Positions 45,121 to 56,180 of a stretch of DNA of 64,000 bases are shown in pieces (position 1 is the stretch's first letter; every line of letters starts with the position of its first letter). The DNA is taken from NCBI GenBank assembly GCA_017311185.1, contig JAESUZ010000432.1, positions 744,001 to 808,000 on the forward strand, given 5' to 3'. Source of the DNA: Proteles cristata cristata (taxonomy: Eukaryota; Chordata; Mammalia; Carnivora; Hyaenidae). The notes below the pieces were generated by a model. The model had not been told where the DNA came from. It worked only from the letters and a program-made list of their open reading frames with translations, and searched no databases. A program made the position numbers and the translations under genes.

Positions 45121-45275
45121 CCAGCCCTCTCTCAAAACACATGAATAAACATTTAAGAAATCTATAAGGAATCTGGTTAAAATGCACATCGTGAGTCAGA
45201 AGGTTTGAAGTGAGTGTTGAGATTTAACAATTTCCTAGGTAAATACCAATGCTGTTGTGATCTGCAAAGAGTTAC
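44915..45275 (+). mobile_element. MER5-type hAT fossil, split by a SINE
   Basis: CTTCAAACATTAATGTGCATTGAAATC on the left, and GGTTAAAATGCACATC, AGTCAGAAGG and TTTCCTAGGTAAATACCAATGCTG on the right, join into the body of a MER5-like hAT-Charlie element ('ctaatgtgcat...', 'ctaggtgatgctgatgctg'). The SINE at 44959-45156 sits in the middle. Confidence 0.65.
44959..45156 (+). mobile_element. SINEC copy with 18-bp target duplication
   Basis: GAAATCTGTAAGGAATCT (44941-44958) and GAAATCTATAAGGAATCT (45157-45174) differ by one base. The TC run is expanded to about 18 units (45081-45117), and the CAGAGCCTGGAGCCTG block is replaced by CATTGGGGAGGCTGC. Confidence 0.94.
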
Positions 45276-45327
45276 CATATAAGAACATTCCTTCCATAAG
45301 TAAATCCTATTATTATTATTATTATCA

Positions 45328-45810
45328 TCTGAATAAAGTTCCCCCAAATTGTCCATGTCCTAATCCCTGGAACCTGTGAATATGTTACCTTATCTGACAA
45401 AAAGAACTCTGCAGTTGTGATTAAATTAAGGATCTTGAAATGGGGAAATTATCCTCAATTATCCAGGTGGGTCCAGCGTAATCCCAAGGGTCCTTACAAG
45501 AGAGAGGCAGAAGGTCAAAGTTAACAAAAGATGGAAGGACAGAGGCAGAGGTCAACTAGGAGAGAAGATGCTATGCTGCTGACCTTGAACATGGAGGCAG
45601 GGCCCTAAGTCCAGCAATACAGGGAGTGTCTACAAAAGGCAGGGCAACAGATTCTCCCTAAAGCCTCCAAAGCCTCCAGTGCCTTGCTTTTAGCCCAGTG
45701 AAACTTATTTCAAACCTCTGGCCTCCAGAACTTGTAATAGGATTGATTCCTTTGTCTCAAGCCACAGAGTCTGTAGGAGTTTGATACAGTAGCGACAGGA
45801 ACCAAATACA
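45328..45810 (+). mobile_element. MLT1-type LTR (ERVL-MaLR)
   Basis: GAATAAAGTTCCCCCAAATTGTCC, CCCTGGAACCTGTGAATATG, AATTATCCAGGTGGGTCCAGCG, GGTCCTTACAAGAGAG, CCTCTGGCCTCCAGAACTTG and ACAGTAGCGACAGGAACCAAATAC follow the order of a MaLR LTR. It inserted beside an ATT trinucleotide run (45308-45325). No internal sequence flanks it. Confidence 0.75.
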
Positions 45811-45894
45811 ATTAATATTAACAACGGTAACAAAGAGCTTACTATCTGCCAAGCCTTATATATATTTTATACATTAATTTACCCAAACAACCCT

Positions 45895-46255
45895 ATTGCT
45901 ACAGCAGGGAGAAACCTTGAAGACATCATGGTAGGTGAAATAATCCAGTCACCAGGGGATGAATACCGTATGACTCCACATATAAGAGGCATCTAAAGGA
46001 GCCAAATTCATAGAGACAGAAAGTAGAATGGTGGTTGCCATGGCTCAGGAGCGGAGGGAAAAGGAGTATGTTGTTTGATGTGTATGGAGTTTCATTTTGG
46101 GAAGATAAGAAAATTGTTCTGGAGACGAACGGTAGTGGTGGCTACACTGCACAACAATGTGTATATATTTACTGCCACAAAACTGTACACGTAACATGGT
46201 TCAAATGTCAATTTTACATTACATGTATTTATACACAATTACTTAAAAAAAACTA
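45895..46255 (+). mobile_element. L1 3' UTR (L1MA/MB-like)
   Basis: AAACCTTGAAGACATCATG, CATAGAGACAGAAAGTAGAATGGTGGTTGCC, AGTTTCATTTTGGGAAGATAAG, GGAGACGAACGGTAGTGGTGGC and CCACAAAACTGTACACGTAACATGG are standard L1 3'-end wording. The fragment ends in an A-rich tail near 46255. A 99-codon frame crosses its non-coding part. Confidence 0.85.
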
Positions 46256-46511
46256 TTCTATAATACAATACTTGGAAGATCTAGAAAACCAGGTGCTGTG
46301 GTGGGAAGAACCCAGCTGTAAAATGAGGAGTTGAACCTCCTCCTGTGTCCACCCAGCTGCTCTCTGGTGGCCCAGCCCTGTAAGCCTTTGGGCTTCAGGT
46401 TCTGTACCATAAACTTGGGAAGGCCGGGCTACAGCAGCTGATTTCCTATAATGAACCTACTCACTGAGCAGCAAGCAAATTCATGCAAGCAAAATGATTT
46501 TTTTAAACCAC

Positions 46512-46543
46512 CACTATTATTATTATCATTATTATTATTATTT
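46512..46543. repeat. ATT/TTA trinucleotide microsatellite
   Basis: About ten ATT units with one CAT interruption. A similar shorter run is at 45308-45325, about 1.2 kb upstream. Confidence 0.9.
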
Positions 46544-46617
46544 ACTAAACATATATTGTGCCAGATGAAATAAACTAATGCAAGAACTGAATGTCTATTT
46601 CTAAATAAAAGATGGCA

Positions 46618-46855
46618 GGGGGTGCCTGGGTGGCTCAGTCGGTTAAGCAGCCGACTCGGTTTCAGCTCAGGTTATGATCTCACAGTTAGTGAGATCAAGT
46701 CCCGTATGGGGCTCTGTGCTGCCTGACAGTGGAAAGCCTACTTGGGATTCTCTTTCTCTCCTCTCTCTACCCCTCCTGACTCATGCCCCAGCTAGCGCCT
46801 GAGTGTGTACGCTCGCTCTCTTTCTAAATGAATGAATGAATGAATGAATGAATAT
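46618..46855 (+). mobile_element. SINEC copy with (GAAT)n tail
   Basis: GGGGGTGCCTGGGTGGCTCAG head, GACTCGGTTTCAGCTCAGG, and a changed 3' part (CTGCCTGACAGTGGAAAGCCTAC, GCCCCAGCTAGCGCCTGAG). The tail has turned into about seven GAAT repeats (46828-46853), a common way for A-rich SINE tails to seed microsatellites. ATGGCAGG flanks both sides. Confidence 0.92.
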
Positions 46856-47114
46856 ATATGGCAGGTAATGGAAACAAAGATTGATCACAATGGTATTTCA
46901 AGAAAGAAGCCTTCTATGATCAAGCACTTCCAATGTCTCTTTTGGGAATAGTACCTTTATAATAATAAGATGGAGTTACTACCCTTTTTTAAGGTACTGT
47001 GCCCAGCAGCATTTCAGTAAGGCTCTCCACTACCATGGGCAGGCTCTGAAGCTAGCCCCAGGGGATCCAACTGTTCCTTCTGCCCTGGCCCTTTGTGTTT
47101 CCATGGAAACGCTG

Positions 47115-47250
47115 CTCAGTTTTTCTCATCTCTAAAATAGGAACAACAATAGAACTTGTGTGATAAGTTTATTATGGACATTAAATGAGTTAATTCATAG
47201 AAAGTACATAGACTAGCATCTAGTACATAATACACTCTATACATTTTTAC
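47115..47250 (+). mobile_element. MIR SINE 3' part
   Basis: TTTTTCTCATCTCTAAAATAGGAACAACAATAG, TGGACATTAAATGAGTTAATTCATAG and AGTACATAGACTAGCATCTAGTACATAATA match the second half of MIR. The tRNA-related head is not visible. Confidence 0.8.
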
Positions 47251-47389
47251 TTTCTTATGATTACTCCCAAACTAAACATAGAAAACTACTACCATGATGT
47301 TTTAAGGCAATCAATTCTGTAAATAGACTCCATTAACATATTACTTATTATTAATTAATATCTTAATTAACATCACTCTGTAAGACGAA

Positions 47390-48000
47390 AGATAAGATAT
47401 AAAAAGATATCCTTTAACAAAGGATAAAACAAAAATATCTACCAAAATATCCACAAAAGCAATTAACCCTCACGATAAAAGAAATAAAAATTAAAACAGC
47501 TAGATATCCCAAAGGACTGAACTATCAGCTTAACACAATTTTTACATGTTTATATGTTCACGTAGAGAAACATAAGAAGAACAAAAAACTGACATTTGAA
47601 AACATATTTGGGAATAAAACATTTTTTATGATAAGCTACAAAATAGAAAATCTCTTGCCCTTTGACCTAGAAATCCCCTTTCTCTGAATTTATCCTAAGC
47701 ACATAATCGTTGGAGAACTATGTAAAAATGTAATTTCGAAGGTACTTATTGCCACACAGTTAATATTACACACAATTTTGAAAATATCCTTGTCCATCAG
47801 AAGGGGTAGCTTATGGTATATCAGTTCATGGGATGTCCTATAGCAACTAAAACCAAATGTAATCAATGTTTACTAACACAGATTTGCCCATGTAATACTG
47901 CCTAGTGTAAAACTAGAAAAATGGGTCTGGCCCATTTTTATACTGCACATGTTACAGTTGAAGATTCTCCTTTTCTTAAGGTAGAAAAGAGATTTAAGTC
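47390..48000 (+). mobile_element. Very old L1 (L1M-like) 3' end
   Basis: GATATCCTTTAACAAAGGATAAAACA, CAGCTAGATATCCCAAAG, TTGCCCTTTGACCTAGAAATCCCC, GAATTTATCCTAAGCAC and TGGTATATCAGTTCATGGGATG match ORF2-end/3' sequence of ancient L1M groups. It is strongly diverged with unclear edges. Confidence 0.65.
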
Positions 48001-49179
48001 CCCCGCCCCCATGGCAACTGTCTGTTTTCAACTGTCATATTGACTTTTCAATACTGCTAACTGGTCCAAATCTCTAATCTACAGACCATTTCTGAGCATT
48101 AAAACTTGAGCTCACCAGTTGTAAATGTGAGTCTTATGTCCCACTCAAAACTCTGCTCCTTTTCCACTTCAACCCATACTCAGTGGATGGGGCTTGCTTC
48201 TGGTCCCCACATAAAAATCCAAAGCAGGGAGGATATGAGCCTTAGATAACTCCTCCCCTTCTCTTTCTAGCCCAGTCCCCCTGGTAAGGGGGTGGGAATG
48301 GAAAAGAGCCTGGAATGGGGAAAACAAAGATCTTCAGTAACTGGCTGTCCACAAAGATGGGGAGGCGCACCTCGGCTACTGGTGGCTTCTGTGTGTGAGC
48401 AAGTCCCTACCTCTGTGATGATGGCGACCTTGGCACCACGTTCTCCTTTCAATCTGATAGTGGCCCAAGCCATCATCTTGCCTCCTTTCCTAACCTCCTA
48501 CCCTTTCGGGTGTGGAAACATGAAGTTAACTTCCATGCCCTTCCTAGAGCTATAGCACATACACAGACACATATATCCACACCATTATTTTCGTTTAAGG
48601 CACATAATTCTGTAGCCCTTTCTTTTCACCAAGATTCCCATTTTTCATCTCCAGGGCAGCAGACCACCTCCATATTCAGTTACATCCCTCACCTGCAAGA
48701 ATTCTCTCTCCAGGGACAGAACCAGAATGCACCTTGTAACTCAAGAAGTATGCATTCAAGCAATCAAATATCAAGGGTTTTTGACCAGTCCCCTTCATTC
48801 TGTCAAGGACATCCCCTTCGAGCAGCCCAATCCCTTTGGGGGAGAAAAGGGTGGTCTCTGGCTACTGAAACTCTCACAAGGCCAAGAGCACCAATAATAC
48901 TCCATTTCCTCCCCTGCCCTCTTTTCATCTAGATCAGGGAAGCGATGTCTGGATGTCACAATCAGGTTTGGTTATAGAAGGGTCTTGTCTGCTTCTTGTT
49001 AGGACACCTAGTGGGTATCTCAATAGTCACAGGTAGCTTGCTTTACAATAAAGGGGAATCTGGCATCCATTGTTTGCTGCCATAGGTTCTGGTCACCACC
49101 ATTTTGGGGCCAACAGGCAAGCCCCCAGACACACAGCACTAGATGCTGCAGGAATACATAGAGCAACTTCCCTTTCTTC
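48000..49179. other. Moderately GC-richer unique sequence
   Basis: No repeat family was recognised. A 140-codon frame (48510-48932) and overlapping 69/87-codon frames (48267-48555) are present but show no domain, no repeat-protein pattern and no splice-bounded exon. I leave them as chance. Confidence 0.45.
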
Positions 49180-49510
49180 GTTATTACCGATGTTCTTTCA
49201 CCTTCCTACATCGCCCTTTGCCATTTTATGCACCAGACGAACTCAATCGCTCTTCAAAACCCAGCTCAAATAGCACCAACTCAGACACTTGTCTAACATC
49301 CCCAGGAAACATGTGTTTCTTTCTACTCTATGCTTTTATACCACATTACACACACCACATCGTTTCTGTCTATATCGCACAGTGGCCAGTTTCTAATTCT
49401 CTGCTATGAATAAATCCACCCATACTTGCCTACCCTTCTCAGTTTCGAGTTCCCTGAGGAAGGAAACTGTGTTTCACACAATTCTGAACTCCCAATACCT
49501 AACCTATAGA
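49180..49510 (+). mobile_element. L2 LINE 3' end
   Basis: CT-rich text, then CTTCAAAACCCAGCTCAAATAGCACC, CTACTCTATGCTTTTATACCAC and GAGTTCCCTGAGGAAGGAAACTGTGTTTCACAC follow the L2 3'-end order. Open frames of 67 and 88 codons here read through the repeat. Confidence 0.75.
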
Positions 49511-50629
49511 ACAAAAATGTTCACTTTTTTCTTCAGAAGTTCTTAAACTGGTGAGGATTTTCACCTAGAAGAAATCATGTTTCTCACAGGGCACCACAAA
49601 ATAATAATTCATAGTATTAAAATTAAAAAGGTAGATATGGAAATTTTACCTAGACCATTTCATATTGGACGTTAGCATGGACAAACAGCAATGGGTTAAA
49701 AAATCTAAGATAAAATATAGTAGAAAAATGCAAAATTGAGAAAAAATGTTTTTCTCATTGGGAAAAAAATAATATAGTTTAATCTCAGCAGTAAAACAGT
49801 GTCTTACTTATGAGAGTCAAGTTTGGAAACCATAGCTTTGTCATACTTCAATGCAGTAAAAGATTGTTCACTTGAAATGAAAGCGAGGCAAATAAAACGC
49901 AAAACAGGTCTGTGTCAGTAATTGGTACTAAATACTCATAAAAATCAAGGGGCAACAATTAGAAATCATTTCTCTATTACTCAGCCATTCCCTCCAGCAA
50001 TGTTTTTTATGATAGATTTTTTTCCCCACTTTGGAAAGACACACAACTGTTCTGGTCAAAATAAAGATGATTTCTCTATGAGAATAATAAAAAGATTCAT
50101 CTTTTCTAACCAGAAATTATTAAAATTTACCGATGTTTAAGATTGGAGCATGCTACAGTATCTGAATGCTGAATATGAATCTCATGCCTACCGACCTCGG
50201 GAAGAGAGAGAGCAGATTCAGTCCACAAGCTTCCCAGGTGTTAAGGAGACCAGGAGTCAAGGGCAGGTGGCAACACAAAGGCAATGCTCCAGCAGTCTGG
50301 AAACATTTTCAGGGTACACTTTAACAGGAGTTAAAACACAATTAGCTGGTGTCACACTAGCTTTGTCTCTTAGCTAAGTAGGATGAAGCTTGGGTCAGTT
50401 CCCAGGCCACAGCGTTAATGAATTCAACCTGGTCTTTCAAACCGTAAAAAATAACTTTGTATTTAAATTACCTTATGCCAAAAGTGCAGGAGTCAGGAGT
50501 AAGAGCTTGATTTCAGAAGGCAGCCTGCCTAGGGGACTGACCTCAGCCCCTATTCACAAGCCGGTGGAATGAAAGAGTTACTCTCCCTGGATCTCAACTC
50601 CTTTGGCTAAATATAGAAGCAATAATAGT
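49511..50629. other. Unique sequence, nothing recognised
   Basis: Three short plus-strand frames (60-75 codons, 49922-50572) follow one another. They differ in composition and have no recognisable content, so I do not read them as exons. Confidence 0.5.
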
Positions 50630-50800
50630 GCTTTTTGTAAGTATCTTGAGTAGTAAAGGGGCCGACATACTGAGAGTGTTTAACAAAGTGATTTACCCAG
50701 GGTCACATGAATCATTTGTTGATGGAGGACTCAGGCAGAGGCTTGTAACTCAGACTCTCTAAGGCTGTGTGACAGACACTGCTAGACTACTAAGTGACAC
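50630..50800 (-). mobile_element. MIR SINE, inverted, partial
   Basis: GTGATTTACCCAGGGTCACATGAATC, GGAGGACTCAGGCAGAGGC and AACTCAGACTCTCTAAGGC correspond to the reverse-complement MIR body. Confidence 0.6.
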
Positions 50801-51140
50801 CTAATAGGACGTCTGGGACTTACACACACATTTTGTCAGTTTACAACAGTAATTGGTTCTCTATTAAAAGCACCTGTGCCTACTTTGGGGTGTTCATCTC
50901 CTAATTAATACTAAAAAAGGAAGAATCCTAAGTAAGTTAGATTTTTCTTATAAAAGAAGAGAGTGAAAAGGTTTGTGTCTTCAGTGAAGGCCGTTTTTCT
51001 GTTTGCTGACCTGAGACCCAGCAGTGGAGGGTGGGAGGAGCAGCAGTGGAAAGATGGATGGTGCGGCGCTTAGGAGCAGTTCCATCCCGCGTCCCTAACT
51101 GAGCAGGAGTGGGGCAAGGTCAGGGCTGAAGTCTGGCGGC

Positions 51141-51414
51141 TTCCGCCCACCCTGCCCAAGCTCTGCCTCGGTTTCTTCCCGTAGCTCCGCCCATCCTGGC
51201 CGAGCTCCGCCCATCCTGCCCGAGCTCCACCCACCCTGCCCAAGCTCCGCCTACCCAGCCGGATCTCCACAGCCTTTTCTTTCTGCAGCTCCGCCCACCC
51301 TGCCCGAGCTCCGCCTCGGTTTCTTCCCATAGCTCCGCCCATCCTGCTCGAGCTCCGCCCACCCTGCCCGAGCTCCGCCTCGGTTTCTTCCCGTAGCTCC
51401 GCCCACCCGGTCCG
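51141..51414. repeat. Modular GC-rich minisatellite of 20-bp and 24-bp units
   Basis: Thirteen units follow each other without gaps. Type A (20 bp, CTCCGCCCACCCTGCCCGAG-like) lies at 51141, 51185, 51205, 51225, 51245, 51289, 51333, 51353 and 51397 (the last has 18 bp). Type B (24 bp, CTCCGCCTCGG then TTTCTTCCCGTAG) lies at 51161, 51265, 51309 and 51373. The order is A B A A A A B A B A A B A. Seven CCGCCC words (GC boxes) occur, at 51143, 51187, 51207, 51291, 51335, 51355 and 51399. CpG content is far above the surroundings. The minus strand is G-rich with closely spaced GGG runs. Confidence 0.97.
51141..51414 (-). promoter_or_regulatory. Possible small CpG island / G-quadruplex-prone tract
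   Basis: GC boxes in every second unit are potential Sp1/KLF binding sites, and the G-rich minus strand has GGGCAGGGTGGGCGG-type runs that could form G-quadruplexes. Functional promoter activity is only inferred; no TATA box, initiator or flanking exon was found. Confidence 0.25.
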
Positions 51415-53014
51415 GCTCCACCGCAGCCTCACTGTGGGGCCCACGAAGAAAAGCTGGCAAGTTTGGGGATGGGGGTGACGTACGGGTTATAAAAACCTAT
51501 GCACAAATAATCATACAATTCACAAGGAATTAAAGATGGGGAGAAAGAACATTGTGAGGCCAGTGTGCCCAGATGTCCCCTCCCAGGTGTCGAGAAGCAG
51601 CTACCTTCCTGTGTCCTTACCCCCGAGGCAACTGCGATGAATACAGCTGGGCTTTGAGGTATTTTTCAGTCCTAAATAACCTTCTAAAAATTACCTGGGA
51701 AAGAGCGGGTGCTTATTTTCATGATTAGGACGTTAAAAATAAGCAGCGGTAATATTTTACATCAGAACCTCATTTGATTTAAAACCATCTGTTGTCTCTT
51801 GCAAAGTTCATCAAATTTCCTTATTAATTCAAAGATTTAACCAGTTTAAATGTAACAGGAGAAATTTAGCCAACAACTTGAAAAACATCACAACTTAAAA
51901 AGAAATTGCATTGGTCTATATGCTTTAAATTATTCATTGATTCTAATTATGTGATAGAAGATAAAATTACTTCAAAGAATGTCTGCAGATGATTGTATTT
52001 ATATAAAAACGATCTTCCAAATTAGGTCCTGTGACACTCTAGGAAGGTTTGATATTTACACAGATAGCAATCTATTAGAAAGAAATTACCTGACAATTAT
52101 TTTGCACCCAAAATAATGTTTAAGCCAAGGTTATTTATAAAGCTGCCAACAGCCCCAGCATGGCATGAAGGAGGCTTCCTTATTTACCTACCCTCCCAGT
52201 TACCAATTTCCTTAGAGCCTTTTTCTTCAAATCAGTCCCAGTGCCCTAGGCTATTTGAAGAAATGTGAGATGCTTCACCAGAATATAAATTTGCTGAGAG
52301 AAGAGCATTATAACACTGATGTGGTCCTTCAACTGATCCATGACAGAGTAGCCATAAAGTATAATGGTAGCCGCCATGGGGCAGCTGTAAAAGAATAAAC
52401 TAAAGGCTTCCCATTGCCATCCAAGCAAGATGCTTGAGAATTCCAGAGCCTCCCCCATAATCCTAAGGGATTACAGCCATTAGGAGTTTGAAGGAACCTT
52501 TCTTGTCACAGAGTTTCAAACCCTGGTGAATCTCCAAACCACCTCTCATAAGAGGCCCTCAAAGCCCATTTATAAGATCTCCTTTGATAGTTCACCTGGC
52601 CTTGACACCTTGAAGGAATTGTTTGCTTCATTTTCTACTGCTCTGAACAGAGGTCTGGATTGAATTAGGAATTCTCGGGGAGATACTGTGGTGGCATCAA
52701 CCCTGGCCAACCCTGCACCCCCTGATTAAAACCCCAATCCAAGTCACCTTCAGGATCTTTTGTTTCTTCTCCTGTTAACCGATACACTTACGTACCTCAG
52801 AGGATATGTGGTCATTGATCCACATTTGTTGAATTTAGTTATTAAAGTATATTAGAAATGCCTTAAATAATACAAATTTGATCTATAAATTTAGGATGAA
52901 CCGCATTGAAATCTCTTTCTTTCTCTTCTCCCATATTTGCCTTCTCTCAGAGAATGTGTTCTTCTATTAGACCAAGTAATGTAGAACAGGCTGATCAGAA
53001 ATTAACCAGGCCCT
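51415..53014. other. Unique sequence downstream of the minisatellite
   Basis: GC-rich for about 250 bp, then AT-rich. 51740-52150 is repeat-free and has compact text (GCAGCGGTAATATTTTACATC, GACAATTATTTTGCACCC) that could be conserved non-coding DNA. The 70-codon minus-strand frame at 52246-52458 has no recognised domain. Confidence 0.4.
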
Positions 53015-53232
53015 GGGGCGCCTGGGTGGCTCAGTCGGTTAAGCGTCTGACTTCAGCTCAGGTCATGATCTCACGGTTCGTGGGTTTGAGCCCCGCATCG
53101 GGCTTCGTGCTGACAGGTAGCTCAGAGCCTGGAGCCTGCTTCGGATTCTGTGTCTCCCTCTCTCTCTGACCCTACCCTGCTCATGCTGTCTCTATCTCTC
53201 TCTCAAAAATAAATAAAATATTAAAAAAAAAA
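53015..53232 (+). mobile_element. Young SINEC with perfect 18-bp target duplication
   Basis: AGAAATTAACCAGGCCCT stands unchanged at 52997-53014 and 53233-53250. The copy is close to consensus: GGGGCGCCTGGGTGGCTCAG head, GAGCCCCGCATCGGG, and tail CTCAAAAATAAATAAAATATT plus about 11 A. It belongs to the 'CTTCAGCTCAGG' group rather than the 'TTTCGCTTAGG' group. One of the best candidates for a lineage-specific insertion. Confidence 0.97.
53027..53093 (+). promoter_or_regulatory. Internal polymerase III promoter (A and B boxes) of the SINE at 53015
   Basis: A box TGGCTCAGTCGG at 53027-53038 and B box GGTTTGAGCCC at 53083-53093, spaced as in tRNA-derived SINEs. The B box has one change from GGTTCGA. 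Pol III transcription from here is an inference from family knowledge. Confidence 0.7.
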
Positions 53233-53250
53233 AGAAATTAACCAGGCCCT

Positions 53251-56164
53251 GTTTAGAATGATGTACCTTACTTCCAATGTACCTTATCAAAATACACACA
53301 GCATACATACACAACCCTCCAGTAGAAAAGGGGAAAATGCACAAATGATGCCAAGTGGAGACCAGCACTGTTACAAACAACAACCAGGTCAGTATTTGTA
53401 ATACATCTCAGGGTCTCAGTCTGAGTTGGAGGCCCCAAGTGGATTACATCACCTACGGGATGCCTAGAGGATCAGCTTCCCAGAAAAATAACAGAAAACA
53501 AAACCTTTTTTTTACTACACTGTGTGCCCAAAGTTTAGGTGTGTGGCTCAACACAGACAACCTTCTAAAGATCAGCCCACCTTTGAGTACACAAATTGCC
53601 TTTGCTCATAAACAGGCAGTTCAGACAGAGACACTCTTCCCTGGCTGGGGACCAAAACCACAATTGCTTTGGTGGTTCTCAACTTCGTGCATATGGCCGG
53701 GAAAAAGAAAAAAAAGCAAAGTTAATCCAGAGAAATGCCAGAGTTATTTTACCAAAAAAACATTTTTTTTTATAGAGAGGAAAAGTGTTTTCAGACAGTA
53801 TGCAATGATTTTTCAAACGGAAATAACATTGCTTTTACTTCGCCAAAAAAAATCAAGAGACCTCATCACAGGTCATATAAATGTGTTCTGGGCAACAAGA
53901 TGCCTCAGATTCTATGCCAAACATGGAAGCAGGTCCATTCTAATTCTAATTACTTGAAATTACTGACAAAATAGGATTTAGAAGGATATAAGGCACATCG
54001 TAGACATACATCACTATTAAAGACCATGTTGTTAAGAACAAATACTATTAAATCATACTTGTCTGAGTAATTCCTTTATAGATTCCGCCCCTGTCAGAGT
54101 ACTTTTTTAATTTTCTTTCTCAATTTTAACCAACATTTCCAATCGATGATTTCTCTGTGATGTGTGAATAAGTAAGTTTGCATGTTTCTTCTATGCTCTG
54201 CCGAGGCTCATGTTTTCTTTGAGCTTCGCGGCATGTATCAGGTGACCTGTCTGACTCCAAGTTACCATCAGTTCCCAAGGTCTGATAAGAAAAAAATGCA
54301 AGGTTGGATCTGAATACTTGCTCTAATCCAAAACTGAAGCCCCGGGCCTTGCCCTCTGATTATGCCCAGATTCAACAAAGAACTCTAGGAAGCAGAAGCT
54401 GAGGCAAGGCATAGAAAAGGTCTTCGTTTATCCTTTTTCTTTCTGACTTCCTCAGCATTCTACATAGTCCTAGATAATCTCAAATTAAAGGTTTAGAAAA
54501 GTAAGTAGTTTTCCCTACAAATCTCCCTCTTTGTTACCCAAGGTAAGTACTTCTATAACTTCACTTTATACAGAGATAAGACTATTTTAATATAAATCAT
54601 ATATACTGGCATCATGAACCAAAACTATAGCCCCCTGGCAAATGAGTTGGGGAGTGGCGAGTGGTGAGCCCACGTATTTGCAGTGACATTTGCTGTCCTC
54701 ATTGTTCATTTCTTCTCAATGCCTACCAAATTTAAAATTACTGGTCATAATTTCAGTGATAGTTCCTTGTATTATAATAAAGCACCAAGTTATGGTAACC
54801 CCAGGGAATTTGTTTGGCAGTGACAGGAAACTTCGGCTTTCACTGCAGATGGACATCAATTTGGTGGTCACATCTCAGCTCCCCGGGAATACTTTCCACA
54901 TTACGAAGGTTATTCACAACGAATGAGCAAATGATGTAGGGCAGAGGGAGGTGGGAGGGATGTACACAAATTGTGTGGCTCGGGTGTTTTGGGTCAAGAC
55001 TGAAGTGCAAAGTTCTGGGGAAAGGCAGGTAGTGCTTGCCAACACTTGGCCACAGTCAATCAGTACCATTAGCATCCCCATCAGTGACCATTTGACCATT
55101 TATAAATACAGTAAGTAAGTAATAGCGCAATCATTATTTGGGCCGTAGATTTGTCCTCCAAAGTGGTTTCTCTTGCTCATGTAAAATCCAGCAGATAGTT
55201 TTCAGAGAAAGCTAATTCCCCTTTCCATTGTTCATTTAAGTTTACCCATAAGTTGCTATCAGCTACTTATTTTAAAAAGTATTTTTGAATACTGATTACT
55301 CATTTCCCTCTCTAAACTACCATCACATGATTTCCCAAGTGAGAAACAATGAATAGCAGGCAGAATCCTTGACAAAGACTGTCCTTAAGGAAAGAGTAAA
55401 GACCCACAGGAATTGCAATAATCCCTCTATTTTTACCAAACAGTTGGAAAATGAGAATGCATTTCAAATGTTTATAAACTGATGTAATTTCATTTGCAAT
55501 TGTTTTTTAATTAAAAAAGAAGAACATCTCTTTTTTTATGTTTTCACTCTGATACATAATATCAGTCATCCTTAAATAATATCTCAAAGAAGTAATTAAA
55601 CCTGTACATCTCACACCAAACGATTCACTGGTGATCTGGTTTATGTTCTGCCTGAAGCGAGCAGAATAAAAAGAACAGAGAAATTCAGCTAGGGTCAAGT
55701 TGAGAAGATTCCTTTATAGAGAAGGAAAAATGAAAAGCAATAAGGTGCTTAAAGGGCTGTGCAGTTTTCTGAGGAAATTCTAGCAGCTAAAAACTGATCA
55801 TCTATACCAAACAGGATAAAGATGTTTTCAAAAGGCGATTTACAATTAAATAAGCAAAGCTGAAATATACTGACCCAGAACCTGGCTGCAGTGCAGCTCT
55901 TTTTGACAAAACATCTCAGACACCACAAACTAGCATGCATTCCTTTCTTTGATTTTACAGCAAAGCACACTTAACCTCAACCAACCAATGCACCTTTTGA
56001 CCCTCAAACTATGTATTTCAATGATTGACCCACCAGGAATCTGAAACTTATTTTTATATTTTTCTGTCAGCTATTTTGATCAGAAGCCATAAAGATTTAC
56101 ACTGAAACACTATAATAACCATTCACTGGACAGTGTTTGTTATGTGTATATTTAATACAAGGTT
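53251..56164. other. Large repeat-poor interval, no gene recognised
   Basis: About 2.9 kb with no mobile element that I can recognise. It includes a 200-codon plus-strand frame (53355-53957), the second longest of the window, with an overlapping 79-codon frame. Its translation is lysine/phenylalanine-rich at the end, has no domain, signal peptide or repeat pattern, and no visible splice-bounded structure. The rest is AT-rich, with 60-78-codon frames only. Confidence 0.45.
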
Positions 56165-56180
56165 TAAAAATCTATAGCAA

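Noticed and set aside
48510..48932. 140-codon open frame
   Set aside because: No recognisable domain, no exon boundaries, unremarkable composition.
51070..51460. Repetitive GARAGWAEL-type protein encoded by the minus strand
   Set aside because: Three frames are open at once through the minisatellite because the repeat unit contains few stop triplets. Unit lengths of 20 and 24 bp do not keep one frame, so no stable repeat protein can be encoded.
53015..53093. A tRNA-Lys gene
   Set aside because: The A and B boxes belong to the tRNA-derived head of a SINE. The rest of the element and its A-rich tail show that it is not a tRNA gene; the same holds for the other SINE heads.
53355..53957. 200-codon open frame in repeat-poor sequence
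   Set aside because: No domain, signal or repeat pattern; low-complexity Lys/Phe-rich end; overlapping frame of 79 codons; no splice or promoter context. Chance is the simplest reading, although a sensitive protein search would settle it.
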